DNA of 64,000 nt, taken from contig CAWCPX010000005.1 in the NCBI GenBank assembly GCA_963797605.1, positions 1,178,001-1,242,000 on the forward strand. Reading direction: 5' to 3'. Made by a program: the position numbers and the translations under genes. Positions 29,096 through 37,143 of this stretch are shown piece after piece. Numbering within the stretch: the first letter of the stretch is position 1; each line of letters begins with the position of its first letter. Source of the DNA: DASQPR01 sp963797605 (GTDB lineage: Bacteria > Actinomycetota > Actinomycetes > Mycobacteriales > Micromonosporaceae). The notes under the pieces are model-generated. The model ran no database searches and had not been told where the DNA came from. It saw nothing but the letters and a program-made list of their open reading frames with translations.

Positions 29096-29133
29096 GATGG
29101 GCGTCAGAAATCGTACCGTTCAAACGCTCATGC

Positions 29134-29730
29134 TTATGATTTTTGTGGTGTCGGACCCCACTCGCCCGGCGCCGGCACACCGGGTGGGCGCATCGGGGCC
29201 CGTTTGGCGGCGCCCGTCTCCTGCGCGTCGCCCGGTTCCTTGGCTCCCGGCCACGGTTTGGCCACCCGGGACGCGAGCACGAACTCCTTGCGGAGCGGGT
29301 GCCCCTCGAACTCCGGCGGCAGCAGCAGCGGTTTCATGTCGTCGTGACCGATGAAGTCGACGTCGAACATCTCGTGCGTCTCGCGTTCCGGCCAGGCCGC
29401 ACCCGGGTAGACGCTGACGATCGAGGCGACCCGAGCGGCGTCACGGGGCACTCGCGTGCGCAGCAGGACGCCGTGCTTGTGCCTGGTCGACCACACGTGC
29501 ACGACGATCGAGAAGCCGTCGGCCAACTCGTCGACCGCGGTCAGCCAGTCGAAGAAGTCGCATTCCAGCGAGTCACGAGCGGTGCGGACGGCTTCCGGCC
29601 AGGCGTCGGCGGGAACGTCCACCGTGGCCCGGGCCCAAGCGCCGCCACCGGAGACGGCCGCGCTGACCTCGGTTGGCGCGAGCGCCGCGACGAGCCGGGA
29701 CCCGACATCGGTTGGCGAGAGTGTCGTCAT
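29134..29730 (-). CDS. nuoC: NADH-quinone oxidoreductase subunit C
   Basis: NuoC is part of the peripheral arm of complex I, beside NuoD. The family pattern is clear: DFFDWLTAVDELADGFSIVV, VSVYPGAAWPERETHEMFDV and the C-terminal PLLLPPEFEGHPLRKEFVL. The start at 29730 (MTTLSPTDVG) gives 198 residues. It stands alone: no nuoB or nuoD is next to it, and the next gene on the strand is the ABC exporter. Whether it belongs to the main complex or to a partial second set cannot be decided here. Confidence 0.92.
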   Translation of the reverse strand: MTTLSPTDVGSRLVAALAPTEVSAAVSGGGAWARATVDVPADAWPEAVRTARDSLECDFFDWLTAVDELADGFSIVVHVWSTRHKHGVLLRTRVPRDAARVASIVSVYPGAAWPERETHEMFDVDFIGHDDMKPLLLPPEFEGHPLRKEFVLASRVAKPWPGAKEPGDAQETGAAKRAPMRPPGVPAPGEWGPTPQKS

Positions 29731-29781
29731 GATCGGCGGTCCGGACGCATCTCCGCATCGTAGACCGGGCAGGATGGTGAC

Positions 29782-30228
29782 ATGCATGCTCTGGTGGCCG
29801 AGGCGATGAAAAAGGCGGCGATCGTCTGGCTGACCGTCGCCGGGCAACCCGCCTACCCGGTGTGGTGCGCGCCTATCGGTGACGCGCTCTATGTCGTGAC
29901 CGGCGGCGCGGAGCAACCGGCACCGGGTCTGACCTCGGCCGACCAAGCGATGGTGACCGCGCGCGGGGACCACGGCGGGCGCATCGTCTCGTGGCCGGCC
30001 GCTGTCGCGACGCTTGCGCCGACCGATCCGACGTGGCCGGAGAACGCGACTCAACTCGCCGGAAAGCGACTCAACGCCGCCGGTACGGTCGCCACGATCG
30101 TCTCGGAATGGGCCGTCACGAGTGTGGTCGTCCGGCTGACGCCGATCGGTGACGACACCGAACCCGCGTCGACCGGTTCGGAAGCGGCGGTGCCCCGGGA
30201 GACACCCGCCACCACGCGGACGCTGTGA
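29782..30228 (+). CDS. Conserved hypothetical protein
   Basis: 148 residues, with the start supported by GGATGGTGAC before ATG 29782. The first ~110 residues (AAIVWLTVAGQPAYPVWCAP, ALYVVTGGAEQPAPGL, VTARGDHGGRIVSWPAAV) suggest a beta-rich fold like the flavin-binding split barrel of pyridoxamine-phosphate-oxidase-like proteins, but I see no diagnostic motif. The tail is rich in Pro, Thr and Ala. It abuts the phzF gene stop to stop with no base between. Confidence 0.65.
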   Translation: MHALVAEAMKKAAIVWLTVAGQPAYPVWCAPIGDALYVVTGGAEQPAPGLTSADQAMVTARGDHGGRIVSWPAAVATLAPTDPTWPENATQLAGKRLNAAGTVATIVSEWAVTSVVVRLTPIGDDTEPASTGSEAAVPRETPATTRTL

Positions 30229-31104
30229 TCAGGTAGTCGGCGCGGCGATCTCGCCTCGGGCGACCGGCACGACCGAGCCGCTGACGGTGGCCTCGATCGC
30301 ATGTCCGCCGGTCGCGTGGACCGTGCAGATCAGGGTCGACGGCCGGCCCATGTCGACGCCCTGCGAGACGGTGTAGGAGGACTCGCCGTCCGCGGCCAGC
30401 AACCCGCTCTCGACCAGCCACACGCCGAGGCCGAGCGCGGCCGAACCGGTCGCCGGGTCCTCGTCGAGATTCGAGCCGAAGAACACGCGCGCGTTCGCGA
30501 TCCGGCGCTCGGCGTCCCACCCGAACACGCTCAGGTCGCGGATTCCGGCGGCGCGAGCGGCCGCGACGTCCGGCGAAATGCGGGCGATCGCGTCCGGCCG
30601 CACCGAGAGGTAGGGGAACTCCAACCCGCATCCGGCGAACCGTGGCGCCGGGCCGACGAAGTCCGATTCGACCAACCCGACGGCCGCGAGCAGCGGTTTC
30701 GCGTCGATTTCGACACCCACGGTCGGCTGGCCGCCCCGGAGCCGCGCGGAGCCGTCCGCCTCGACGCGCACCGGGAGCAGCCCGGCCCCGCATTCCTGGA
30801 TCACGTCGCCGGCCGGGATGAGACCGCGGCGCATCTGCGTGACCGCGGCGCCGACGCTCGGGTGCCCGGCGAACGGCAACTCCTCCTCGATCGTGAAGAT
30901 CCGAAGCCGGTACGTGGCCTCGCCGGTGGTCGGAGGCAGCACGAAAACGGTCTCGGAGAGGTGGAATTCGCGAGCCAGCGCCTGCATCGCCGGGGTGCTC
31001 AGACCCTCCGCGCCGAACACCACGGCCAGCGGATTTCCGGCAAACGCGCGGTCGGTGAAGACGTCCACGATCTCGTACGCGAGGCTCTGCATACTGTTGA
31101 CCAT
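30229..31104 (-). CDS. PhzF family isomerase/epimerase
   Basis: PhzF-fold enzymes catalyse proton shifts on small acids through a conserved glutamate. Here it is Glu51 in LSETVFVLP, with the second half marked by DEDPATGSAALGL. GNPLAVVF, ELPFAGHPSVGAA and the two-domain repeat structure are typical. The ATG at 31104 gives 291 residues; 31092 is an alternative start. The substrate is unknown because no phenazine genes are near. It is divergent from the MgtE-N/CBS gene with only 21 nt between starts, so their promoters must overlap. Confidence 0.9.
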   Translation of the reverse strand: MVNSMQSLAYEIVDVFTDRAFAGNPLAVVFGAEGLSTPAMQALAREFHLSETVFVLPPTTGEATYRLRIFTIEEELPFAGHPSVGAAVTQMRRGLIPAGDVIQECGAGLLPVRVEADGSARLRGGQPTVGVEIDAKPLLAAVGLVESDFVGPAPRFAGCGLEFPYLSVRPDAIARISPDVAAARAAGIRDLSVFGWDAERRIANARVFFGSNLDEDPATGSAALGLGVWLVESGLLAADGESSYTVSQGVDMGRPSTLICTVHATGGHAIEATVSGSVVPVARGEIAAPTT

Positions 31105-31113
31105 AGAGGCACC

Positions 31114-31119
31114 TACGCT
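31114..31119 (+). promoter_or_regulatory. -10 box, leaderless MgtE-N/CBS gene
   Basis: TACGCT followed by 6 nt and ATG 31126, within the 21-nt gap to phzF. It fits the TANNNT-N6/7-start pattern. Confidence 0.45.
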
Positions 31120-31125
31120 TATGCC

Positions 31126-32451
31126 ATGACGACGGCGACGCGGATCTACATCGCCCGACTCTCCGGGCTCATGGTCTTCGATCCCAACGGAGATCAGGTC
31201 GGGCGAGTTCGGGACGCGGTCGCCCGCGCCCGGGCAGATGGATCGGCCCCGCGAGTCGTCGGGCTGATCGCGGAAATGCCCATGCGCAAGCGCATCTTCC
31301 TGCCCATCGGCCGGGTCATCACGATGGAGGCCGACGCCGTCGTGCTCGGCACCGGCACGCTCAACCTGCGCCGGTTCGAGAAGCGCCCGGGCGAATTGCT
31401 CGTCATCGAGGAGTTGCTCGACCGGCGGGTGACGATCGTCGACTCGGGACAGATGGCGTCCGTGGTCGACTTGGCGATGGAGTCGGCCCGCAGCGGCGAG
31501 TGGACGCTGTCCCGCGTCGCCGTACGCGAGATCACCGGACGGCTGAGCCGGCGCGGCCACCTGCACCAACTCGACTGGCCCGAGGTCAGCGGGCTGGTCG
31601 GCATCCCGGAGGCCCAGGGCACCGCGTCGCTGCTGGCCACCTTCGACAACATGCGGGCCGCCGACCTCGCGAACGCGCTGCAGGAGATGTCCGACGCCCG
31701 GCGCGTCGAAGTGGCCGCGGCGCTCGACGACGACCGGCTCGCCGACGTGCTCGAAGAGTTGCCGGAACACGACCAGGTCGAGATCATCGGCGCGCTGACG
31801 CCGGCTCGTGCCGCCGACGTCCTCGAAGAGATGGACCCGGACGACGCGGCCGACCTGCTCGCCGAACTCCCGCAATCCGACCAGGACGTGCTGCTCGACC
31901 TGATGGAGCCGGACGAGGCCGACCCGGTCCGGCAACTGCTGCGCTACCTGCCGGGCACCGCCGGTTCCGTGATGACCTCCGAACCGATCATCCTCACGCC
32001 CGACGCGACCGTCGCCGAAGCGCTGGCCCGGATCCGGGAGCCGCAACTCGCCCCGGCGCTCGCCGCGAGCGTGTTCGTGGCCCGCGCCCCGATGGCCACG
32101 CCGACCGGCCGATTCCTCGGCGTCATCCACTTCCAGCGGCTCCTCCGGGAACCGCCGGCCTCGCTGCTCGGCGGCGTCGTCGACAACGACATCGGCCCGC
32201 TCTCGCCGACGACGCCGCTCGCGGAGATCACCCGCCGGATGGCGACGTATAACCTCGTGTCGATGCCGGTGGTCGACTCGCTGGGCCGGCTCGTGGGTGC
32301 GGTGACCGTCGACGACGTGCTCGACCATCTGCTGCCACGGGACTGGCGCGACCGCGATCAGGAGACACCGGCGGTGGAGACGCGTACGCCCGGCGACACC
32401 AGGGCCGCCGTGGAAGCCCGAGCCGCGAACGGAGGAAGTCTGCATGGCTGA
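31126..32451 (+). CDS. PRC-barrel/MgtE-N/CBS domain protein without a transport domain
   Basis: 441 residues in three parts. The first ~170 resemble PRC-barrel repeats (GLMVFDPNGDQVGRVRDAV). An MgtE-N helical superhelix follows (ADLANALQEMSDARRVEVAA, VLEEMDPDDAADLLAELPQS), then a CBS pair (GSVMTSEPIILTPDATVAEA, YNLVSMPVVDSLGRLVGAVT). The MgtE magnesium channel itself is absent, so this is the sensor part alone. M. tuberculosis Rv1232c has this plan and also neighbours a DUF1003 gene. The next gene overlaps by 8 nt, which suggests a complex between the two products. Confidence 0.88.
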   Translation: MTTATRIYIARLSGLMVFDPNGDQVGRVRDAVARARADGSAPRVVGLIAEMPMRKRIFLPIGRVITMEADAVVLGTGTLNLRRFEKRPGELLVIEELLDRRVTIVDSGQMASVVDLAMESARSGEWTLSRVAVREITGRLSRRGHLHQLDWPEVSGLVGIPEAQGTASLLATFDNMRAADLANALQEMSDARRVEVAAALDDDRLADVLEELPEHDQVEIIGALTPARAADVLEEMDPDDAADLLAELPQSDQDVLLDLMEPDEADPVRQLLRYLPGTAGSVMTSEPIILTPDATVAEALARIREPQLAPALAASVFVARAPMATPTGRFLGVIHFQRLLREPPASLLGGVVDNDIGPLSPTTPLAEITRRMATYNLVSMPVVDSLGRLVGAVTVDDVLDHLLPRDWRDRDQETPAVETRTPGDTRAAVEARAANGGSLHG

Positions 32452-33070
32452 TTTGCGGCGCGACAGCCGGCTCGATCAGCCACGCGAGCCCGGGCTGAAA
32501 CTCCCCCGCTTCGACGCGGAAGCGTTCGGCCGGATCTCCGAAGGCATCGCCCGCTTCATGGGCACGGCGAAGTTCCTCGTCTACATGACCGTCGTCATCG
32601 TGCTGTGGTTCGGCTGGAACACGTTGGCTCCGAAGGCCATCCAGTTCGACCCGTACACGTTCACGTTCCTGACGTTGATCCTGTCGTTGCAGGCGTCGTA
32701 CGCCGCTCCGCTGATCCTGCTCGCCCAGAACCGGCAGGCCGACCGCGACCGGCTCTCGATGGAGGAGGACCGGCGGCGGGCGGCGCTGCAGAAGGCCGAC
32801 ACCGAATACCTGTCCCGGGAGATCGCGTCGCTCCGGATCGCCATCAACGAGGTGTCCACCCGTGACTTCGTGCGCTCCGAACTCGCCCGCCTCGCCGAGG
32901 AACTGGACGAGGCGGCGCAGCGGCGGCACCGGCTCGAACGCAAAGAGCACCAGCGCGAACTGCGACGGGCGGCCCGGCGCGCCGAGGCGGAGGCCTTTGA
33001 CGAGCCGTTCGACACGGACAAAGACGAGGAAAATTTGCCGGCTACGGGTGGTCGGCGCCGTCGTTCGTGA
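32444..33070 (+). CDS. DUF1003 family membrane protein
   Basis: 208 residues with the DUF1003 layout: an N-terminal cytoplasmic part (ISEGIARFMGTAKFLVYMT), two close membrane helices separated by the conserved FDPYTFTFLTLILSLQASYA, AAPLILLAQNRQADRDR after the second, then a long charged coiled coil (about residues 100-185). The family is uncharacterised. Translational overlap with the MgtE-N/CBS gene suggests the CBS protein senses ions or nucleotides and acts on this membrane partner. This is inference. A terminator hairpin follows at 33201. Confidence 0.9.
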   Translation: MADLRRDSRLDQPREPGLKLPRFDAEAFGRISEGIARFMGTAKFLVYMTVVIVLWFGWNTLAPKAIQFDPYTFTFLTLILSLQASYAAPLILLAQNRQADRDRLSMEEDRRRAALQKADTEYLSREIASLRIAINEVSTRDFVRSELARLAEELDEAAQRRHRLERKEHQRELRRAARRAEAEAFDEPFDTDKDEENLPATGGRRRRS

Positions 33071-33200
33071 ATCGGCTTTGCCCCGGATGTGACAAATCCG
33101 ACATCCACCGCGTCGGCCGGTGTCCAGGGCAGAAAATTGCGCGAAATGAGAAACGGGGACTGGACGGCGTACCCGGCGGAATGGGACGATCGTTGCATAG

Positions 33201-33234
33201 AGCCGCGCGCCTTGACCCCTTGAGGCGCGCGGCT
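33201..33234 (+). terminator. Terminator after the DUF1003 gene
   Basis: Twelve-bp perfect stem AGCCGCGCGCCT / AGGCGCGCGGCT with a 10-nt loop, followed by GTTCCATATCTTTCC. It separates the two-gene unit from mrp. Confidence 0.75.
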
Positions 33235-33292
33235 GTTCCATATCTTTCCAGCGTGAGTTCGGCCGCCTGAAGTGTCAGTTCAGCCGCCGCCG

Positions 33293-33298
33293 TAACAT
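33293..33298 (+). promoter_or_regulatory. -10 box, leaderless mrp
   Basis: TAACAT, 7 nt, then ATG 33306. There is no Shine-Dalgarno, so a leaderless transcript is likely. Confidence 0.5.
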
Positions 33299-33305
33299 TG
33301 CCAGC

Positions 33306-34469
33306 ATGTCGGCTGTAGTGAGTTCCCCGTCCCCCGCCAGCACTCTGGAAGAGGCGATTCGCGCCGCCCTGGCGACCGTCGACGACCCGGAGATCCGGCG
33401 ACCGATCACCGAGTTGAACATGGTCGAAGCGGTCAATGTCGACGCGGCCGGGCACACCACCGTGAAGCTGCTGCTCACCGTGGTGGGATGCCCGCTGAAG
33501 GACAAGCTGCGCGAGGACATCACGACCGCCGTGGGTGCCGTCTCCGGTGTCTCCGGCGTGTCGATCGACTTCGGGGTGATGAGCGCTGAGCAGCGCAAAG
33601 ATCTGCAGGCGAGCCTCCGAGGGCCGGGCGCGACCGAGTCGGTCATCCCGTTCGCGCAGCCCGGCAGCCGCACCCGCGTCTACGCGGTCGCCAGCGGCAA
33701 GGGCGGTGTCGGCAAATCGAGCGTCACGGTGAACCTGGCCGCGTCGCTGGCTGCACGTGGCCTGTCCGTGGGCGTGATCGACGCCGACATCTACGGCCAC
33801 TCGGTGCCCCGGATGCTGGGCACGGCCGAGCGTCCGACCCAGGTCGAAGACATGATCATGCCGCCGCAAGCGCACGGCGTGAAGGTGATCTCGATCGGCA
33901 TGTTCACGCCGGGCAACTCGCCGGTCACGTGGCGCGGGCCGATGCTGCACCGCGCGCTCGAACAATTCCTGGCCGACGTCTACTGGGGCGACCTCGACGT
34001 GCTGCTGCTCGACCTGCCGCCGGGCACGGGCGACATCGCGATCTCGCTCGCGCAGTTCCTGCCGAACGCGGAAATCCTCGTGGTCACCACGCCGCAGATG
34101 GCCGCCGCTGAGGTGGCCGAGCGGGCGGGTGCGATCGCCGTGCAGACGCACCAGCGTCTCGTCGGAGTGGTCGAGAACATGTCATGGCTCGAATTGCCGA
34201 CCGGTGAACGCATCGAGGTCTTCGGCGCGGGCGGCGGCGCGACGGTCGCCGAGTCGTTGACCCGGATCGTCGGCGCGAAGGTGCCGCTGCTCGGTCAGGT
34301 GCCGCTCGACACCCGGGTCCGCGAGGCGGGTGACGAGGGCATTCCGATCGTGCTGGCCGAGCCGGAGTCGGCGGCCGCGCAGGCGTTCACCGCGATCGCG
34401 GACAGGCTCGCGACCCGCCGTGAGTCGCTTGTGGGCAAGCCGCTCGGCCTGACGCCGGCCGGCCGGTAA
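33306..34469 (+). CDS. mrp: Mrp/ApbC family P-loop ATPase
   Basis: Mrp/ApbC/NBP35 proteins are deviant-Walker ATPases that carry iron-sulfur clusters to target proteins. The 387-residue protein has an N-terminal DUF59 (MIP18-type) domain (ATVDDPEIRRPITELNMVE), the P-loop SGKGGVGKSS, DADIYGHSVPRML and LLLDLPPGTGD. The usual CxxC after ENMS is missing: it reads ENMSWLELPTGERIEVFG, a variant I associate with actinobacterial Mrp. Cluster carriage therefore needs other ligands or does not occur. The position between the CBS/DUF1003 pair and tatB resembles the M. tuberculosis Rv1229c locus. Confidence 0.94.
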   Translation: MSAVVSSPSPASTLEEAIRAALATVDDPEIRRPITELNMVEAVNVDAAGHTTVKLLLTVVGCPLKDKLREDITTAVGAVSGVSGVSIDFGVMSAEQRKDLQASLRGPGATESVIPFAQPGSRTRVYAVASGKGGVGKSSVTVNLAASLAARGLSVGVIDADIYGHSVPRMLGTAERPTQVEDMIMPPQAHGVKVISIGMFTPGNSPVTWRGPMLHRALEQFLADVYWGDLDVLLLDLPPGTGDIAISLAQFLPNAEILVVTTPQMAAAEVAERAGAIAVQTHQRLVGVVENMSWLELPTGERIEVFGAGGGATVAESLTRIVGAKVPLLGQVPLDTRVREAGDEGIPIVLAEPESAAAQAFTAIADRLATRRESLVGKPLGLTPAGR

Positions 34470-34480
34470 CAGCTGACGGA

Positions 34481-34957
34481 TCAGGTCGCGTCGATGTCGT
34501 AGGCCTGCGGGCCGGGCTCGGGCAGGGCCGGGGTCGCCTCCGCCGTCGACGCGGCCGGGCCACCTCGGCTGACAGGCTTGAGCGAGCCGCGCAGGTCGAC
34601 GCCGCCTCGGACCTGGTTGAGATCGTCACGCACGCCGCGCAGGTCTTTGTGCACGCCGCGCAGATCCTGCTGGACGTCTTTGTAGAGATCGTCGAAGGGC
34701 CGCCGCAGCGCTTGCTCGTCTTCCTCGCTGAGCAAGTGCTTCCGGATCAGGGCCTTCGGGTTGAGGTCTTCGAGCGAGATGTCGGTGCCCAACTCACGGC
34801 TGAGGTCTCCGGTCGCGTTTCGGGCCATGTCGCGGAGGTTGCGCAGCATCCGCACGCCGTCGCTGATCGCCTTCGGCAGCCGGTCGGGCCCGAAAATAAA
34901 CATCGCCAGCAGCAGAAGGACGACGAATTCCCAGCCGTTGATGCCGAAGAAATCCAT
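34481..34957 (-). CDS. tatB: Sec-independent translocase subunit TatB
   Basis: TatB forms the Tat substrate receptor with TatC. The 158-residue protein opens MDFFGINGWEFVVLLLLAMF with one membrane helix, the FGPDRLP hinge, an amphipathic helix (KAISDGVRMLRNLRDMARNA) and a long charged tail. I chose ATG 34957 over upstream starts because the helix must begin there and AGAGGTGG precedes it. It converges with mrp (11 nt between stops). htrA lies upstream on the same strand, the conserved htrA-tatB pair. Confidence 0.95.
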   Translation of the reverse strand: MDFFGINGWEFVVLLLLAMFIFGPDRLPKAISDGVRMLRNLRDMARNATGDLSRELGTDISLEDLNPKALIRKHLLSEEDEQALRRPFDDLYKDVQQDLRGVHKDLRGVRDDLNQVRGGVDLRGSLKPVSRGGPAASTAEATPALPEPGPQAYDIDAT

Positions 34958-35077
34958 GATCCACCTCTGTCTCGCCACATCGGCGCCGGACGGCCGCTCG
35001 CGAAGGTCCGGCACTAGCCTACGCAGCCATCCCCGCCCGCCGCCACGGGTCGCACCCCGCGAATGTCGCGTGGCGGA

Positions 35078-36370
35078 TCAGCCGGTGTCGACGACGAGTT
35101 TCACCTGAGCCGTATGCGTCGCCCCGTTGCGCCGGTAGACGATCGGGACGACCGCTCCAGGCGCGTACGCGCGGACCAGTGCGGTCATGTCTCCGGCCGT
35201 CGTCAGCAGGCTCCCGTCGATCGTCATGATCACGTCGCCGGTCCGGATGCCGGCCACGTCCGCCGGACCGCCCGCGGCCACGGACGTGAGCAGTACGCCA
35301 CCGTTGGGGTCCTGGTAGGAAGCCTGGACCGTGGCGCCGATGACCGTATGCGTCACCTTCTGCCGGCTGATGATCTGCGCGGCCGTGCGGCGAGCCTGAT
35401 CGATCGGGATCGCGAACGCCAGGCCGATGTTGCCGCCGTCCTGGTCGCCGGTGCCCACGGACTTGATCACCGCGTCGACGCCGATCACGCGGCCACTGGC
35501 ATCGAAGAGCGGGCCGCCGGAATTGCCGTGGTTGACGGCCGCGTCGGTCTGGATCGCGGCGTAGTAGCGGGTCGGCCCGCTGCCCTCGCTGATCTCGAGC
35601 GGTCGCCGCAGCGCGCTGACGATGCCATAGGTCACCGTTTCCGGCAGGTCGAGCGGCGCGCCGACGGCCAGCACCGGATCGCCGATCGCGACCGCGTCCG
35701 AGTCGCCGAACGTCACCGCCGGCAGCCCCGTCTTAGCGACCTTGAGCACCGCGATGTCGGTCTGCGCGTCGCTACCGACCAGGCTCGCCTGCGCCGTGGT
35801 CGAGTTGCTGAAGGTGATCGTGGCCGTGCCGGTCAAACCGTCGACCACGTGATCGTTCGTGACCAGGTAGCCGTCGTTGGAGACGATGAACCCGGCGCCG
35901 ATGGCCGACCCGAAGTCACCGTCGACACGCACGGTGACCACGCTCGGCATCACGTTGCGCACGACTCCGGCCAGCGACGTCGGGGCCCGCTGCGTCAGCC
36001 CGGACGCGGCCGAATTGCCACCGGCGAGGCTCGAACCGTTATCGCCGCCGTGGACGGCCGCCAGATAGCCGATGGATCCGCCGAGCGCACCCGCGAGCAG
36101 CGCCGACACGATGCTGATCACGAGCACCTGCGCCAGGCCCACCCGCCGACCCTTGGGCGTGAAGTCGGGCGGCTCGACCGGGGTCGGCGCTTGCGGCGCC
36201 GGGATCACGACGGCCGCCGCCGCGTACGGATCCCGCCACGGATCTGACTGCCCATCGGACCACCACGGCGACTCGCCGCGCGAGTGCGAGCCACCGCGCG
36301 CAGTCGCGTCGTAGAGTGCGCCGGAGAAACCCGACGACGCTCCCGTCCCCCGTCCCGCAGAATCATCCAC
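35078..36370 (-). CDS. htrA: HtrA/DegP-type serine protease
   Basis: A membrane-anchored protease that handles misfolded envelope proteins. A cytoplasmic tail of about 100 residues and one helix (LAQVLVISIVSALLAGALGG) precede the trypsin-like domain, with the triad His in TNDHVV, Asp in TDIAVL and Ser in HGNSGGP. A PDZ domain follows (GPADVAGIRTGDVIMTIDG). I chose GTG 36370 because GGGGGTG precedes it (430 residues); upstream ATG codons at 36421 and 36490 are alternatives. In mycobacteria sigE and rseA lie just upstream of htrA; here that place holds only a short gap and the methyltransferase. Confidence 0.93.
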   Translation of the reverse strand: MDDSAGRGTGASSGFSGALYDATARGGSHSRGESPWWSDGQSDPWRDPYAAAAVVIPAPQAPTPVEPPDFTPKGRRVGLAQVLVISIVSALLAGALGGSIGYLAAVHGGDNGSSLAGGNSAASGLTQRAPTSLAGVVRNVMPSVVTVRVDGDFGSAIGAGFIVSNDGYLVTNDHVVDGLTGTATITFSNSTTAQASLVGSDAQTDIAVLKVAKTGLPAVTFGDSDAVAIGDPVLAVGAPLDLPETVTYGIVSALRRPLEISEGSGPTRYYAAIQTDAAVNHGNSGGPLFDASGRVIGVDAVIKSVGTGDQDGGNIGLAFAIPIDQARRTAAQIISRQKVTHTVIGATVQASYQDPNGGVLLTSVAAGGPADVAGIRTGDVIMTIDGSLLTTAGDMTALVRAYAPGAVVPIVYRRNGATHTAQVKLVVDTG

Positions 36371-36489
36371 GGCGCACCCCCAGTCCCGTTCCGCTTCCAG
36401 GATCGCACGTGAAACACGCATCACATCACGGATCTTGGGTACACGCGTCATCGGGGGCCGGCAGCACGCGACACATGAGGAGGCCAGCA

Positions 36490-37143
36490 ATGGTCAGCAC
36501 AGCCGACCCGATCGGCTTGCGGTCATCGCAGGCTCGCGAGTTCGCCGAGTCGTTCGTGCCCGAAGACGACGTGATGAAAGTCGCACGGGGCATGTCGGCG
36601 GAGGTCGGAATTACCCCCATTTCAGCGGGTACGGGGGCGGTGCTGCGCGTCCTGGCGGCGGCGACGTCGGCCCGGGCGGTCGTGGAGATCGGCACCGGTG
36701 CGGGCGTCAGCGGGCTCTGGATCCTCGCCGGCATGCGGCCCGACGGCATCCTGACCACGATCGACATCGAGCCGGAGCACCAGCGGATGGCGCGCCGCAT
36801 TTTCGCCGAGGCCGGGCACGTCGCCAGCCGTACCCGGCTGATCGCTGGTCGTGGTCTTGACGTGCTGCCCCGACTCGCCGATCGCGCCTATGACCTGCTG
36901 TTTCTCGACGGCGACCGAGCCGATTACGAGGCGTGCGCGCAGGCGGCCCCACGGCTGCTGCGATCCGGCGGGGTGCTCGCCATCAACGGGGCACTGGCCG
37001 GCGGCAAGGTCGCCGACCCGACCGTGCGTGATCCCCAGACGGTGGCGTTGCGCGAGGTCGTGAAGTCGATCCGGGACAGCGACCAGTGGAGCGCCGCGCT
37101 CGTGCCGGCCGGCGACGGTCTGCTTTGCGCCGTGCGGGCCTAG
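36490..37143 (+). CDS. SAM-dependent O-methyltransferase
   Basis: 217 residues with the class I methyltransferase core: VVEIGTGAGVSGLWIL binds SAM, TTIDIEPEHQRMARR carries the acidic ribose ligand, and LLFLDGDRADYEACAQAAPR is the post-core strand seen in catechol-type O-methyltransferases (family 3). ATG 36490 has GAGGAGG upstream. It is the counterpart of Rv1220c, which lies beside sigE in M. tuberculosis. The substrate is unknown. The stop overlaps that of the aminopeptidase gene on the other strand. Confidence 0.9.
   Translation: MVSTADPIGLRSSQAREFAESFVPEDDVMKVARGMSAEVGITPISAGTGAVLRVLAAATSARAVVEIGTGAGVSGLWILAGMRPDGILTTIDIEPEHQRMARRIFAEAGHVASRTRLIAGRGLDVLPRLADRAYDLLFLDGDRADYEACAQAAPRLLRSGGVLAINGALAGGKVADPTVRDPQTVALREVVKSIRDSDQWSAALVPAGDGLLCAVRA

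Noticed and set aside
30229..32445. A 738-codon frame spanning phzF and the region opposite the CBS gene
   Set aside because: Only the last ~290 codons (PhzF) show a protein family; the rest is antisense to a well-supported gene.
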